NCBI RefSeq assembly: GCF_949628215.1
Contig: NC_134276.1
Location: 103,969,256 to 104,033,255 of the forward strand
DNA: 64,000 bases
Origin: Phalacrocorax aristotelis
Lineage: Eukaryota > Chordata > Aves > Suliformes > Phalacrocoracidae
Reading direction: 5' to 3'
In this document: positions 40,071 through 50,984 of the stretch, one piece after another
Numbering within the stretch: the first letter of the stretch is position 1
Layout of the letters: the number at the start of each line of letters is the position of its first letter
Made by a program: the position numbers and the translations under genes
The notes under the pieces: generated by a model
Told to the model about the DNA's origin: nothing
The model's database searches: none
The model's input: the letters and a program-made list of their open reading frames with translations, nothing else

Positions 40071-40638
40071 ATGCCTTCTGCCTTCCCCTATTTTTGAAGC
40101 ATTCAATCTGTCTGGATGGATTTCAGCCTCTGCACAGCAGGGCAGCTAGATAGCTGCCTTTGCTTTCTGCCCTGTAACTGCTGCTGTTGGGGCTGCGTTT
40201 TGGAGCTGCAGTTACCCCCAGTAGGCTCTGCTGTGGCTAATGCTGCAGCACGGACAATTCTAATGCATGGAAAGGTGAATGTTTAATATTATTTTAATAG
40301 TAACTTGGAATAGCTTTTGGGTTGTGTGGCTTTGCTTTGCATTGCATTTATGTATAAAACAGTTATAAAGGGTTTAAAGCTCCACCGTGATGTGAAATTC
40401 TGGCCTATTGAAAAGAAGAGGGGAGTTAAGCAACTGGTTTGGTTTGGGTTTCGTTCTTTTTCTTTCCTGCCTGGGGAACAGGGGATGCCAGTGAAAAAGG
40501 ACAAGACAGTAATGGTTTAAAAGAAAAGCATTCACTAAGGGATTGATTTACTGTAGGTTTAATGGAAGGTTGCATAAAGAATTTATTCATCAGAGGAAGG
40601 TAAGCTGAAATATATGAAAAATATCCCTTATTTCAGAG

Positions 40639-40644
40639 AATAAA
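40639..40644 (+). terminator. Candidate poly(A) signal of CLDN8
   Basis: This is the first canonical AATAAA after the CLDN8 stop codon and would give a 3' untranslated region of about 590 bases (40071 to about 40660). A further AATAAA occurs near 41059. No other structure was recognised in the 3' UTR. Confidence 0.45.
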
Positions 40645-40660
40645 CATAGCTCTATGTTCA

Positions 40661-43185
40661 TCCTAAATATAATCTTTTTGATGAAAGTTAATATTTCTTT
40701 TGTAATCTGTGTAGGTCAAACTCATTCACATCCTTCTTTTTAGAAGCAGCAGTATTCCCTTGCAAAATCCTTGTGGCTCACAGCATTTTGCAGTATTGCA
40801 CAGATCACAAACACTGCGTTGGTTACTTGCTGCAGGACTTTGTGATATGTGTATTTTTAAATAAGGGTCTTTTGTACAATCAGGCCGATATTTTTGCTGA
40901 GACCCGCTCACCCCAGCATAGTTTACAGGCATAAAGAACATAAGCAGTGATAGTGTTTTCTCACAGTTCACACCAAAACAAGATAAACAATATTTTAATA
41001 ATAAGATCATGCACCCGTGATAAGCAACAATGTAAAGAAACCAAGTCTACTGAACTGAAAATAAATAGCTCCATAGAAATTAATTTAATAAATGACCCAA
41101 ATTAATCAATAGTAGTAATATTTTAATAGAATTTTGTAACCAATGAATAAGGTGTAACTCCAGGCCCACAGAAATCAATGGAATTTTGCCTTTGACTGAA
41201 CTGGGAATACAATTCAATTTGTGGTGTTTACTGGAGAACAACATTCTTCATTGACTGTATTAAATATTTTATAGAAAGTTTATTATATGATCTGTAGTTC
41301 TCTAGTAAATTCCTTGGACTATTACTACTTGAAAGTTCAGAAGCAAATTTTTCACTTCATAAGATGCAACTCAGAAGAAGCTAGAAGAAATCAAAATCTG
41401 CTTTAGAGCTCTCACCTCAGTGTTTGTAAGATACAGTAAGATGTGCTTGATTACGTAATTTTATTTTTCCTCCTTATTTTAAGCAAATTATTTCTACATA
41501 TGATTATGTGTAATGTGCAGCGTGTGGCTGTATTTCCTTTGTATTCCTTCATTAATGCTTACACACCAGTCTAGTCTCTTTTTTGGGGGAAAGAGAGTGG
41601 AGGAGAAAACCTGTTGTTAGCAGCACTTTGCGAATATCCTACACAGAACTCATAGCTAGAACAACAGGGTTTATAACAGTGCCTATAATAAAGCCACCGG
41701 CCTGGTTCATCCCTCTAAAATGTAGGTACAAGATCTTACTCAGAAAACTACATATATATGTACCAGTGCACTGCAGTTATCGCTGCTGTCAGAACATGGA
41801 GTGACTCATACAGCATTCATCTTCAGGTCTGAGGCAAGCCTCAGTGAAAAGTGAGATAAGCATGAGGTCTCTGTAAAAGCCCTGTGTACATCGAACACTA
41901 CTGCTACATCGGATAGTATTAGCTGTTCCTGGTAAAGCACACACTGATCTGGTTGTACAAACAAAAGAAGATACAAGAAGATTATAAGAAGGCTTCTAGA
42001 AGTATCCACAGGACTAAGAGGAACACAAGTCCAATGGACTGTGAGTGGGACCCTGAAGTCTTTGAAAATCTCCCTTATAGATCCTATATGTGCTGCAAAC
42101 TGTTCACCTTATTATAACATATGGAGGTTCCCCCTTAAACACCTCCCATGCACAGCCAGACATTTCCTTTAAATTGTATCTCACCCATATACCATATCTT
42201 CAAGAGAACTGAAATGAAAACTTCAATTTTAAACAGAGCTGGCCTCCCCCAGTTTTGTGCATTAAATAAACCCTGAGTACTCTGAGCAGAGGGTCCCATC
42301 TAAAGGTGTATGTCCAAGCACAACACAACTGCCTGAAGTAATAAACTTTCAAATATTGTATCCTGTAATTTAGAACTCATTTTCATGCTTACAAACAAGA
42401 GAAACTATTTGGGAAATAAGCAGTACTGCCTCCATAAATGAGGCCGAGGGTGTTCGCCTCTGCCTTGCACTTTGGGCACTTGTATGCATTCCTGTGGTGT
42501 AAAATGGATGTGGAGCCTTTCCAGGTCCACCTGGTGCCCTCTGTGCCATGTAAATGAATGCACGACTTGCAGGTCAGAGGAGAGTAATACTCATTTAACT
42601 CGGATGAGTGAAAGTTCAAGATTTCAATCACCATTCCGTGATTGAGCAACTGGGCTTTCATTTATAATGAGCCTCTTCTGAAATTCTCCCACTGCTGCTG
42701 CAACTGTTGTGGAGGTGTAGGGGGTAGAGCTGCCACCTGCATTACTAGGCACCGCTCTTATCAGAGCTAGGCAGCAAGGTGCTAAACACATGGGTGGCAG
42801 CAGGGCCACAGTTTCAGGAGCTGTTTTGTGCAGGCAAGGCAGAGCCGTAACAGTGCCTGAGTGTATGTGAGCTCCTGTTTTGCAATTTTATATGAGAATG
42901 ACTCATCTGATACATGAAGTTACCACACACCTGCAAATCCAGTAAGGTCAGCTGCACATAATGGATTTGTCTGTCTCTTTAAGGTGCAGTCCTGCATAGG
43001 TGTTATACTCCCCCATGTTTTTGAATGTACATGGTGCCTATATGTGAGAGAGTTTTTCCTGTGGGCTGCTTGCTTTCTATTCAAACTCTCAAACATGATT
43101 AGTAAAGAATAATAGAAAAATAGAGCAGGGAGAGATTAGGAGAGGCCATATCTTGGGCCTCACAGCCAAGAGGCCCATTACTGAA
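40661..43185. other. Intergenic between CLDN8 and CLDN17, left part
   Basis: AT-rich DNA after the CLDN8 3' end. The only notable frame is an ATG-started 90-codon ORF on the minus strand at 42389-42661 with two CxxC pairs (see findings). There is no other recognisable content. Confidence 0.55.
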
Positions 43186-43480
43186 ATGTAAGAATGGCCT
43201 TACTGTGTCAGCCTGGAGATGTATAGAGATATGCTGCTGCCACTGTCAGAGGTAGGTGCCTACAGAGCAGCAGGAGACCGGGGCCAGAAGGCAGTTGTGC
43301 TTAGAGTTACAGTCCCCACTTCCATCCTCCTGCAGTCAGGGTGTCTTTGTGCTTAACAAAACAGCAGGTTTGCCTGGGATTTAAGCCCTCCACCAAGGGT
43401 CATACTCTGATGCCACACAGCAGATATAGTAGGCTTTCTGAGCATGAGGCACGATGCACAGCTCTCCCTACCTGCTGAGC
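43186..43480 (-). mobile_element. Ancient CR1 3' region, antisense
   Basis: TAAGAATGGCCTTACTGTGT with CAGCC is the reverse complement of the 3' end of the amniote CR1 family. Diverged but collinear matches follow: ACTGTCAGAGGTAG, GGCAGTTGTG and GTCCCCACTTCCATCC with TCCTGCAGTCAGG. The right boundary is approximate. The fragment lies between CLDN8 and CLDN17 and is opposite in orientation to them. Confidence 0.6.
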
Positions 43481-44084
43481 TGGAAGAAGGGCAGTGCTGC
43501 ACGCAGTCCTGACTCAGGCATGTCCACTACCCCAGTCTTGCCTTGCAGAGCAGGGTTGAGCCCCTGAACTGAGCCCCTCAACCAACACCCACCTCCATTC
43601 TGCATTTTGGATGTTTCTAGCCCTCAGGCTTTGCCTGTGACTCTACCATGGATCAACCCCTAGGCAGCAAAGCAAGCTGACCCCTTGCTAACCTTGCTGC
43701 CTCCCCATTCATCCCACTGGCCCGTGGAGCTGGTGGCCACAATACCTTCCTGCAGAGTCTCAGCAAGCAACCAACACCTAAGGGATGTAGGCCATTGGTA
43801 GTCCTGGATATGGGTTGCTTGAGAAATGGAGAAGGCTGATGCCAACTAGCTTACCTGGGTACCATCAAGAGTCCCATGAGCACCATCAGTTCCTTTCACT
43901 AGTGGGAGGTGGTCCATGTAGGGCCAAAGTGCACAAATAGGAGGAGAAGACAGTGTGAATGAAGTTCAATGTTTAAAGGTGATACTAACTACTCCATTGC
44001 GCTTCTCAATGGATAAATATGCCAAAATTATTTCTGAGAGATGTTTGTGCAATAAAAACTTCCTGAGTTGGCTACTCTGCAGTG

Positions 44085-45260
44085 TCCTTAGCAATCTATC
44101 CCAGTACTTAATTATAATTTTCATTAAGAAAGGTTTTCATGAAGCTTAAACTAAATCTCTCCACTGCAGGCTAAGTGCTCCATTATTTCTTGTTCCATCA
44201 GCAGCAGGCATAGAAAAGAGACTACTGCTTTCCTTTAAAGTATCAGTTTTCTCCATATTTCAGGACCGTCACACCTGACCTCTTGAACCTCTCTTGTTTA
44301 GCTTAATCATCTCTAATTCTGTCCTCACTGGCACGCTCATTAAATTTCTCCCCATACTTGTTTTTGGCTGCTCCACCTCTTTCTTTAAGCTTGGTGCCCA
44401 AAACTGGACAAAGAATCCCAGAGGAAGCCTCACGACTGCTGAGCTCACTGAATATACTTATTGCAGGTTATCATAGTATGGGGTAAATGATTCACAAAAC
44501 CAAGCAACTACCTTCCTTGAATATGCTAAATGCATTGTACTTCTATTAGTCCAGGCCTCAGGCTCACCAGCTTTCCTGCACTGTGGGACTTAACCGTTGA
44601 CAGTACATTGACCAGCTGGGTGTCTAATGCAAATATCCTTGCTGCAGTTCCCCCTTGATTGCTAGATCCCTGAGGGTAATGAGATGAGACCCCAGAGAAA
44701 TCCTTGGCTCCAACGGTAGCAGAAACCGATGTCTGGAAATAGGAACGTGATAGTTCTCCTGCCAATATATCCTTCTGTTGTTTTACTCACTTACAGATTC
44801 TGCATCCACATTACATTATTTTTACCCTTCTCCATCCCTCAGTGTCTCTGTTAATTTCCCATTGCTTATGTCAGATGCTGTAATAAGGTCCAAATGGATT
44901 AGATTTTTCTCAACTTTTATTTTCTAGAAAATGTTACCAAACAAAAACTGAATCTATTTTTGCTAAGTCCATGCTGCATTTTATTTAACTTTCCATTTAC
45001 ATATAGGTATTTATTATTCTTTTTTTTAATGGATTTTAAATCATTTTATACTATTAGGTTCTGACTAACAGGTTTCTAGCTGTGCACAGGGTTTTCCATA
45101 TCTGCACTCATTCCCTTAGTTTCGCTGTTCTCCAGGCACACAGTATTACTGCCCATTTGACACATATCCTAACAGTCCTTGCTTCCAGATTTGGAATTGC
45201 TTGTGCTGAATTTCCTTCAGTGGAAATTACTCTCTTTCTTCAGTTTGTGCTCATAAAGAT
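44085..45260 (-). mobile_element. Ancient CR1/L3-clade LINE remnant, antisense
   Basis: On the plus strand the sequence reads in order CAATCTATCCCAGTACTTAA, TTAAACTAAATCTCTCCACT, CATTATTTCTTGTTCCATCA, CCTCTCTTGTTTAGCTTAAT, GGTGCCCAAAACTGGACAAA, GAGGAAGCCTCACGACTGCT, AGTTCCCCCTTGATTGCTAG, CTAAGTCCATGCTGC and TTCTGACTAACAGGTTTCTA. This order of words is that of an old amniote LINE read from its 3' part in antisense. Matches weaken with distance and no frame is open. The right end may run beyond 45.3 kb. Confidence 0.6.
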
Positions 45261-48200
45261 TTGGGGGTTTTAATCTACCTTGGATACAGTATTGTAATTC
45301 TGCCGTGCTGTCCTTCTATATCCTTGTTGTTACTTAAACTCAAAGAAGAGGAGGGCTAACTACCTTTCTTAGACTCGTACTCACAGCCAAGCATGCCTCT
45401 TCCCTTTCTGTTCTGTATTATATGTATGCCTGTAATACCTTATTCATTCTAGTTTTTGAAAAGCTTAATTTGGATTGGCTTTTATTGAGTCTCATTTCCC
45501 CCTCACATTTTCTGACCTCTTAGATATATTTTCTTTGCTGGTAGGTTACCTTTTCTGTTCTTCTACCACATACCTACTCTGTGGAGTCATTCACCAGGCT
45601 AAGTATCAGCCTTACTCCTACAAGTCTCTCCTTTCCTTCCCCATGGGACTCACGTTCCAGACACTTCCTAAGGAATTTTTAAGCCTTGTCCACATTCATG
45701 TCCCTCAGCTGTTCAGTCCAACTAATAAAGCATAACGTGATCAGGATCAGAGGAGTTGTTCTCCCTCAGTGCTCCAGGCACTTTCACCTCATTGGCAATG
45801 ATCTTCTGCAGAGATACAGATCCTCTCATCTAAATGATCCTTCACATACCATTTTCTGCCTCACAATGTGAGCCCTGTTCCATTCCAACACAAAAGCATC
45901 AGATTTGCAGAGGGCTTTCCCTCCTCAATTTTGTACTTCTTTTTAAATCAGTCTGCACATATCAGGCTGTTTTCTATTTTTTTTTCCTTTCCCTTCCCTA
46001 ACTTCCCTAACTCCTTGGATCTGCTACGATTCATGACACTGGAGAAGGTGTTCTGAGAGTAAGTGACAAAAATTAATTGGTTCCTGTGAAGTACTCCTGC
46101 TTTGGTCTCTGTGACAACACAAATCCAAGGTGATTTACGACTTCCAGGAAGAGGTTCTTTTGTGCCAGTGCAGGAACAGCTGGTTGGCTGGGCTGAACTT
46201 CCCTTCTCTGCATCCCTTTGTGTCCCTCTGTTTGAAGGGGAACCAAGGTAAGTCTGTAGATGAACTCTGCCACCTATGCAGGCCCAACAGTCAGGGGCTG
46301 TACAGCTCCTTCCTAGGGGACACCCAGCTTGCCAGTCACGGAAAATCAGCCACGGTGTCCCTGGCAAGAGGTGAATCCCAGTCCTTAGGACAGAGGAGTA
46401 ATGGGACATCCTGGCCAGAAGCACAGAGGTTTGATAAAGGACTCTGGATTTGGGTAGAGAAAGAAAGGGGGCAGAGGGTGACCCTGCTGTATGCTGAGAT
46501 GACAGTTTTGGGGGTGTCAGTGGGTACACAATGTTGAGGCTAGTGGTGGTGAAGCTTATGCTGCTGGGGTTTATTTTGGAAATTAACAATGTAGTTATTT
46601 ACATTCAGGAGGTTTGGGAGAGGACAAGAAGTGGGGGGACAGGGAGGAGCCCAAATTATGACTGAGAAAGATGGGAGAAAAAAGCCTGTTCTTCAAAGTT
46701 TGAGACTTGTTTAGTTACCCGCACTGCTGGGTTACTGAAAAACTAGTTCAAGGGTGTATTATTACACTGTGCTCCAAAAGTGATCTTTCTTGGAAATCTG
46801 AGGCTAAGAGCTTGTTTCTAAAACTATCAGGTAGTCTAATAAATTCTATTACCTCTTTCTACAAATGTTGCCTTTCATCTATTTTTAGGCCATCACTGCC
46901 ACAATATACCTTCTCCTTCTCTTTTATTCCATCACATTAAATCATGTAAATAAAGGACTCCCCCATGCTTTATCCAGTAGCAGCCTAACTGTATACCCTG
47001 CTGCTAACCCTCATGAAAACAATTGATACTGCCTTGGGAATTTGCCACTGTTATATTTCCAACAGCTTAATGCCAATTGCACGATCAAATGCACCTGAAG
47101 TATGCTTTGTGGTCCTGTCATTAAACAACAAAGTAAGATAGCATATTTTTTGGCCGGTTCTATTTCTATCAGGATGGCTGCTCCCTGTATGCAAGTATCG
47201 AGGTGATAAATACCTTGTAAAAGCCTGAAGCAGTTTAGATGGATTACTCAAAGGAGTATTTAATATTTTATTACTGTAGGAATTTATTACACTGAACTCG
47301 AGTTCATTCACAGTGTCCAGGAGGCAGGCTTCCTCAGACATGGAACATCATTAAGAGTTTGGCAGTTTTGTCAGGCTGTGAATTTCAGGCATGCTGAAGA
47401 AGATGATGGAAAATAAATATTAGTTCTTTTCAATTCGTCTGTCAGTCATGGGCTGCCTCAAAGCTAGAGTTAGAGGTCAGTGCCCAAGTACAGTGCCTGT
47501 TATGTGTCTGAGGGAATTCCCTCTCTAAGCTACACTGAGCAGATGTTCCTCTCACTCCAAAATGCGCCACGCTTGAAAAGAGGGAGAAGGAGATGTGCCT
47601 TCGTCTTTTAACATACGTGCAGGCAGCAATATTAAAGTTAGCACAAATAAAAAGGCTTCCGTTAGTTTCAGTCCATTTTCTCCTGAATTAAAACAGAATC
47701 AAAGTAACCTTTTGCTTCACCAATAGGCTTAAAACACTGTAGTCAATCAAAATACCATAGCAAGTAATGGAACTATTAACTCGACTGTGATTTCATTGAC
47801 CAGCCCTTATAAATAGTTGAAAACAAAGTGGTTAACCCAGCATGTAATAAATGGACTAGTGGAAGCCAGAAGCAGGGAGGAACTAATGCCATTCACATGT
47901 GTTTCCAAAACAAATGATTTGCAGACAATCCTGACCCTATTTGTTGTACACTTAAAGCTGATTTTACATGTAGACGATTATCTAAGCCTGCGTGGCTTCA
48001 CCCAGCACCTCTGCCCATGGGGACAGGATGCAGAGTGACTGTAGAGCCACAGCCTGCTGGACTCTCCATTGCTGGACTCTGCAGGTGGTTGGGCAGCTTT
48101 GCAGCCTTACTGGATAACTGCAGCCTCTGGGAGGTTAAGAGACTTAACTGTAACTCTTAGGAATCACTAATCTAAAGTGTGCTTTTGATAAATCTGCATA

Positions 48201-49960
48201 TTTGCCTGTTCCAAAAACCTTACCGAACCTTAAATTTAGCTCATTACCCTGTAGCATAACCAACCTATCTATTCTTGATGAGAGCTCATAATGAACTATG
48301 TATATTATAGTTGTACATTTGTACAAGATTAAAGTCTGTTTGTCTATATATAGGTGCATGTGTATGCATAAAGACTCTAAAATTCAATGTACATAGAAGA
48401 TATACAAAGAGGAATGAAACCTGCTTTCTGGGAGGCAATTAAGTGTTTACATTACTGATGCCTGTAATTAATTAAGCACTGGGGATCATTGACAGGTTCT
48501 GTTAATCATGTGAACTGGAGTTGCTCTACTTCCTCCTTTTCAAGGGGCATCAGCATTTTAAAAGGTAGGGAGGGAACAGAAGGTATTGGCCCCAGGAAAA
48601 GATTCAAATGAACGTCTTGATTTGAAGGGAAGAGAAAATGTAAATCTGAACAGAGATCCAGTGAAAGATTAGCTGCAAAGACTACGTGCTTCCTCAGTTG
48701 CCTATTTTCCTCTTTGAAGGCAAATTTTTGGGTGGACATGTTTGCGTAAGAACTGGTATTCTCCATCCTGAGGCATGTAAGCATCCAAATAGCATAACAG
48801 ATGGATGATACACAGAATGAGACTTCTGAAATCTAGTTTCTTTTTATTTCTTCTCACCTGACGCTAAAGCCATTTCATCTGCCATGCCCACCATGTAAAC
48901 ATTTAATTTCTACTTTAAGAGCTGTCTGCTGTTCAGAGTGATTTTGAAGTAACTCAGTCAACTAAGTATTTTTTTCTGAGAGGTGAGATGAGCCTTTAAA
49001 TGGAGGTACAGTTCTCTAGGGTACACAATGGCATAAGAGCTCCCTCCAAGCTGATTCAAAAACAGGACTTTTCTGTGAAAGATTATTTTTTTCAGCGATT
49101 AGCAAAGCCAGGGACTCATTGGTATTTAAGAGGTTGATGAGATTTTCCAGTCCTCATGACTTTCCAAGATACTGGTAGTATTTCCTCATTTTTTTTCAAC
49201 CTGTCTCCGGTAGCTCATTTTCATTTCAGGTTTCAAAACAGCCTCTTTCAGCTTCTTTCAAGGTGCATTGTACACTGAAAGAAAGCTTATCGTTTCATAT
49301 TAGACAATTGCCCCCAACCCCTCCTAATGTTACCTAGAGAGGATTATTAGTCTGGAACATAATGACACTATCCTTTTAATGGGGAGAGAGTCTCATAGAG
49401 GATTAGTTCCTAACAGCGACCTTACTTGTGGATTCAAAAGCAGAAGCTGTGAAACTCTGCCAGCTATTTTTTTGTCATCCCTGAGAATTATGCAGCTGGT
49501 AGAGTAAAGCTTTGATGTTGATTAGAATACTTGACTTTCCTGTACCTGTCTAATATAATGATTATAGTTTTGTATTTGATCAAAATGAGGAATCTACATT
49601 AAAGAGCTACACCGAGTACCTCCTAGCTTGATTTAACAAAAAAAAAAAAACCACAAAAAACCCCAAAAACCAAACCAGATGTTTTCTCAGGGCTGTAGCA
49701 TCTAGAAAGTAAGTCCTACTCCAGGTCCAAGTTTAGCTTTTGTCATAAGAACAATGATAATTACCTATTTTACATAGTATTTTAACAGATGGAAGTTCAG
49801 ACTTTCTGTACTAAATTTCAACATAGCTGCAGTCTTGCAGTTAAGAAATCATTAGCCCTGCAATTAGGTACCTTTAATTTAATCCCTGACACTTACTTAA
49901 TTATAGCATCACTACAGACACACTATGAGAAGCAGTAAAATCAACTATGACACACCCCTC
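45261..49960. other. Intergenic between CLDN8 and CLDN17, right part
   Basis: Pyrimidine-rich sequence to about 46000 may be a continuation of the ancient antisense LINE. A 213-codon frame on the minus strand (45948-46589) overlaps a 135-codon frame on the plus strand; neither has a known domain. An A-rich stretch with C interruptions lies at 49638-49675. The rest is AT-rich. Confidence 0.5.
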
Positions 49961-49970
49961 CTAGTTTCCC

Positions 49971-50040
49971 ATTGGCTGGAAACTTGTTAGGCTTGATGGG
50001 TAGGCACTGTAGTCAGAGGGGATTTCAAAGCAAATAAATA
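49971..50040 (+). promoter_or_regulatory. Possible CLDN17 core promoter (inverted CCAAT box and TATA-like site)
   Basis: ATTGG (an inverted CCAAT box) at 49971-49975 follows a CACACCCCTCC element (49950-49961, approximate, KLF-like). A TATA-like AAATAAATA lies at about 50032-50040, 210 bases before the CLDN17 ATG. The spacing is plausible for a core promoter, but the motifs are short and the assignment is by position only. Confidence 0.3.
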
Positions 50041-50249
50041 GCAAGTCCTTCTAGCCAGTCAGAGATGGATTTCCACCTGTCTGAATCTCAGAGTGGAGGA
50101 AAGAGCTTTTAAAAAAACCCAACAACTTGCCGTATGAAGAAACTACTGGAGAAAATATTCCCTCTCATTCTATATATTTCTTCTATGAAAAAGTGATTTT
50201 GGAAGACTTTCTAGGCCACCTCGCTTGAGGTGTCTTTTTCAGAAGAAGC

Positions 50250-50918
50250 ATGTCTTGCTGTGTGTTACAAATCACTGGTCTAATATTCGGTGGTTTCGGC
50301 ATGGTCGGGACTTTGGCAGCTGCTGTTATGCCACAGTGGAGAGTTTCTGCCCACATTGAGAGCAACATCGTGGTGTTTGAGACCATCTGGGAAGGACTTT
50401 GGATGGACTGCGTCAGCCACTTGGGCATCAGGCTGCAGTGCAAATTCTACGACTCTCTCTTGGCTCTCCCCCCACCCTTGGAGGCATTCAGAGCCCTCAT
50501 GTGCATTGCAGTGATCCTGTCAATCATTTCCTTTTTGATGGCCATTGTTGGTGTGAAGTACACTCAGAGGTCCAAGGAGGATCCCCAGGGTGTCAGTATC
50601 TTCATACTGGCAGCTGGAGTTGCTTTTCTCCTGACGGGCATCCTTGTTCTGATCCCCGTGTCCTGGACTGGAGGTAGCATCATTCGTGACTTCTATGATC
50701 CGAAAGTCCCTGTGCCACTGAAACGAGAACTAGGAGCTGCTCTCTATGTGGGCTGGGTGAGCACTGCACTTCTCATCACTGCGGGAGCAATGTACTGCAG
50801 CTTCTGGTGCTGGGCTGATACACCCTCAAAATCCAGGTATCCATCACTTTCCTGTCACAGATTGCACAAACCTGACCTTGGAGGAGGGCCGTCCCCAAGT
50901 GTGCATGCCTATGTGTAG
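50250..50918 (+). CDS. CLDN17: Claudin-17, tight-junction channel protein
   Basis: This is a complete 222-residue, single-exon claudin; human CLDN17 has 224 residues. Visible landmarks are membrane segment 1 (about residues 8-28), W30-R31, the W-GLW motif (W47, G49-L50-W51), C54 and C64, four hydrophobic segments (others near 82-102, 117-137 and 160-180), KRELGAALYVGW before segment 4, and a C-terminal PDZ ligand ending AYV. RLQCKFY, LLALPP and LIPVSWT point to CLDN17. Human claudin-17 forms an anion-selective paracellular pore that depends on Lys65; K65 is present here. The ATG at 50250 has A at -3 and begins the normal N-terminus; an in-frame upstream start is not needed. The cysteine cluster after segment 4 is weaker than in CLDN8 (C173, C177). 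The gene is a tandem paralogue of CLDN8 on the same strand, matching the mammalian order CLDN8 then CLDN17. Confidence 0.93.
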   Translation: MSCCVLQITGLIFGGFGMVGTLAAAVMPQWRVSAHIESNIVVFETIWEGLWMDCVSHLGIRLQCKFYDSLLALPPPLEAFRALMCIAVILSIISFLMAIVGVKYTQRSKEDPQGVSIFILAAGVAFLLTGILVLIPVSWTGGSIIRDFYDPKVPVPLKRELGAALYVGWVSTALLITAGAMYCSFWCWADTPSKSRYPSLSCHRLHKPDLGGGPSPSVHAYV

Positions 50919-50978
50919 TTGCTACAGGTGATCTTTCTGCTTAGCACCCAGATATGTACTGATTGACTTCAGTGTCTA

Positions 50979-50984
50979 ATTAAA
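50979..50984 (+). terminator. Candidate poly(A) signal of CLDN17
   Basis: ATTAAA lies 61 bases after the CLDN17 stop codon and is followed by T/G-rich sequence. A canonical AATAAA at 51566-51571 is the alternative and would give a 3' UTR of about 650 bases. RNA data would be needed to choose. Confidence 0.35.

Noticed and set aside
42630-42646. ACCATTCCGTGATTG, resembling a CR1 3' end
   Set aside because: There is no CR1 body upstream and no second octamer, so it is probably chance.
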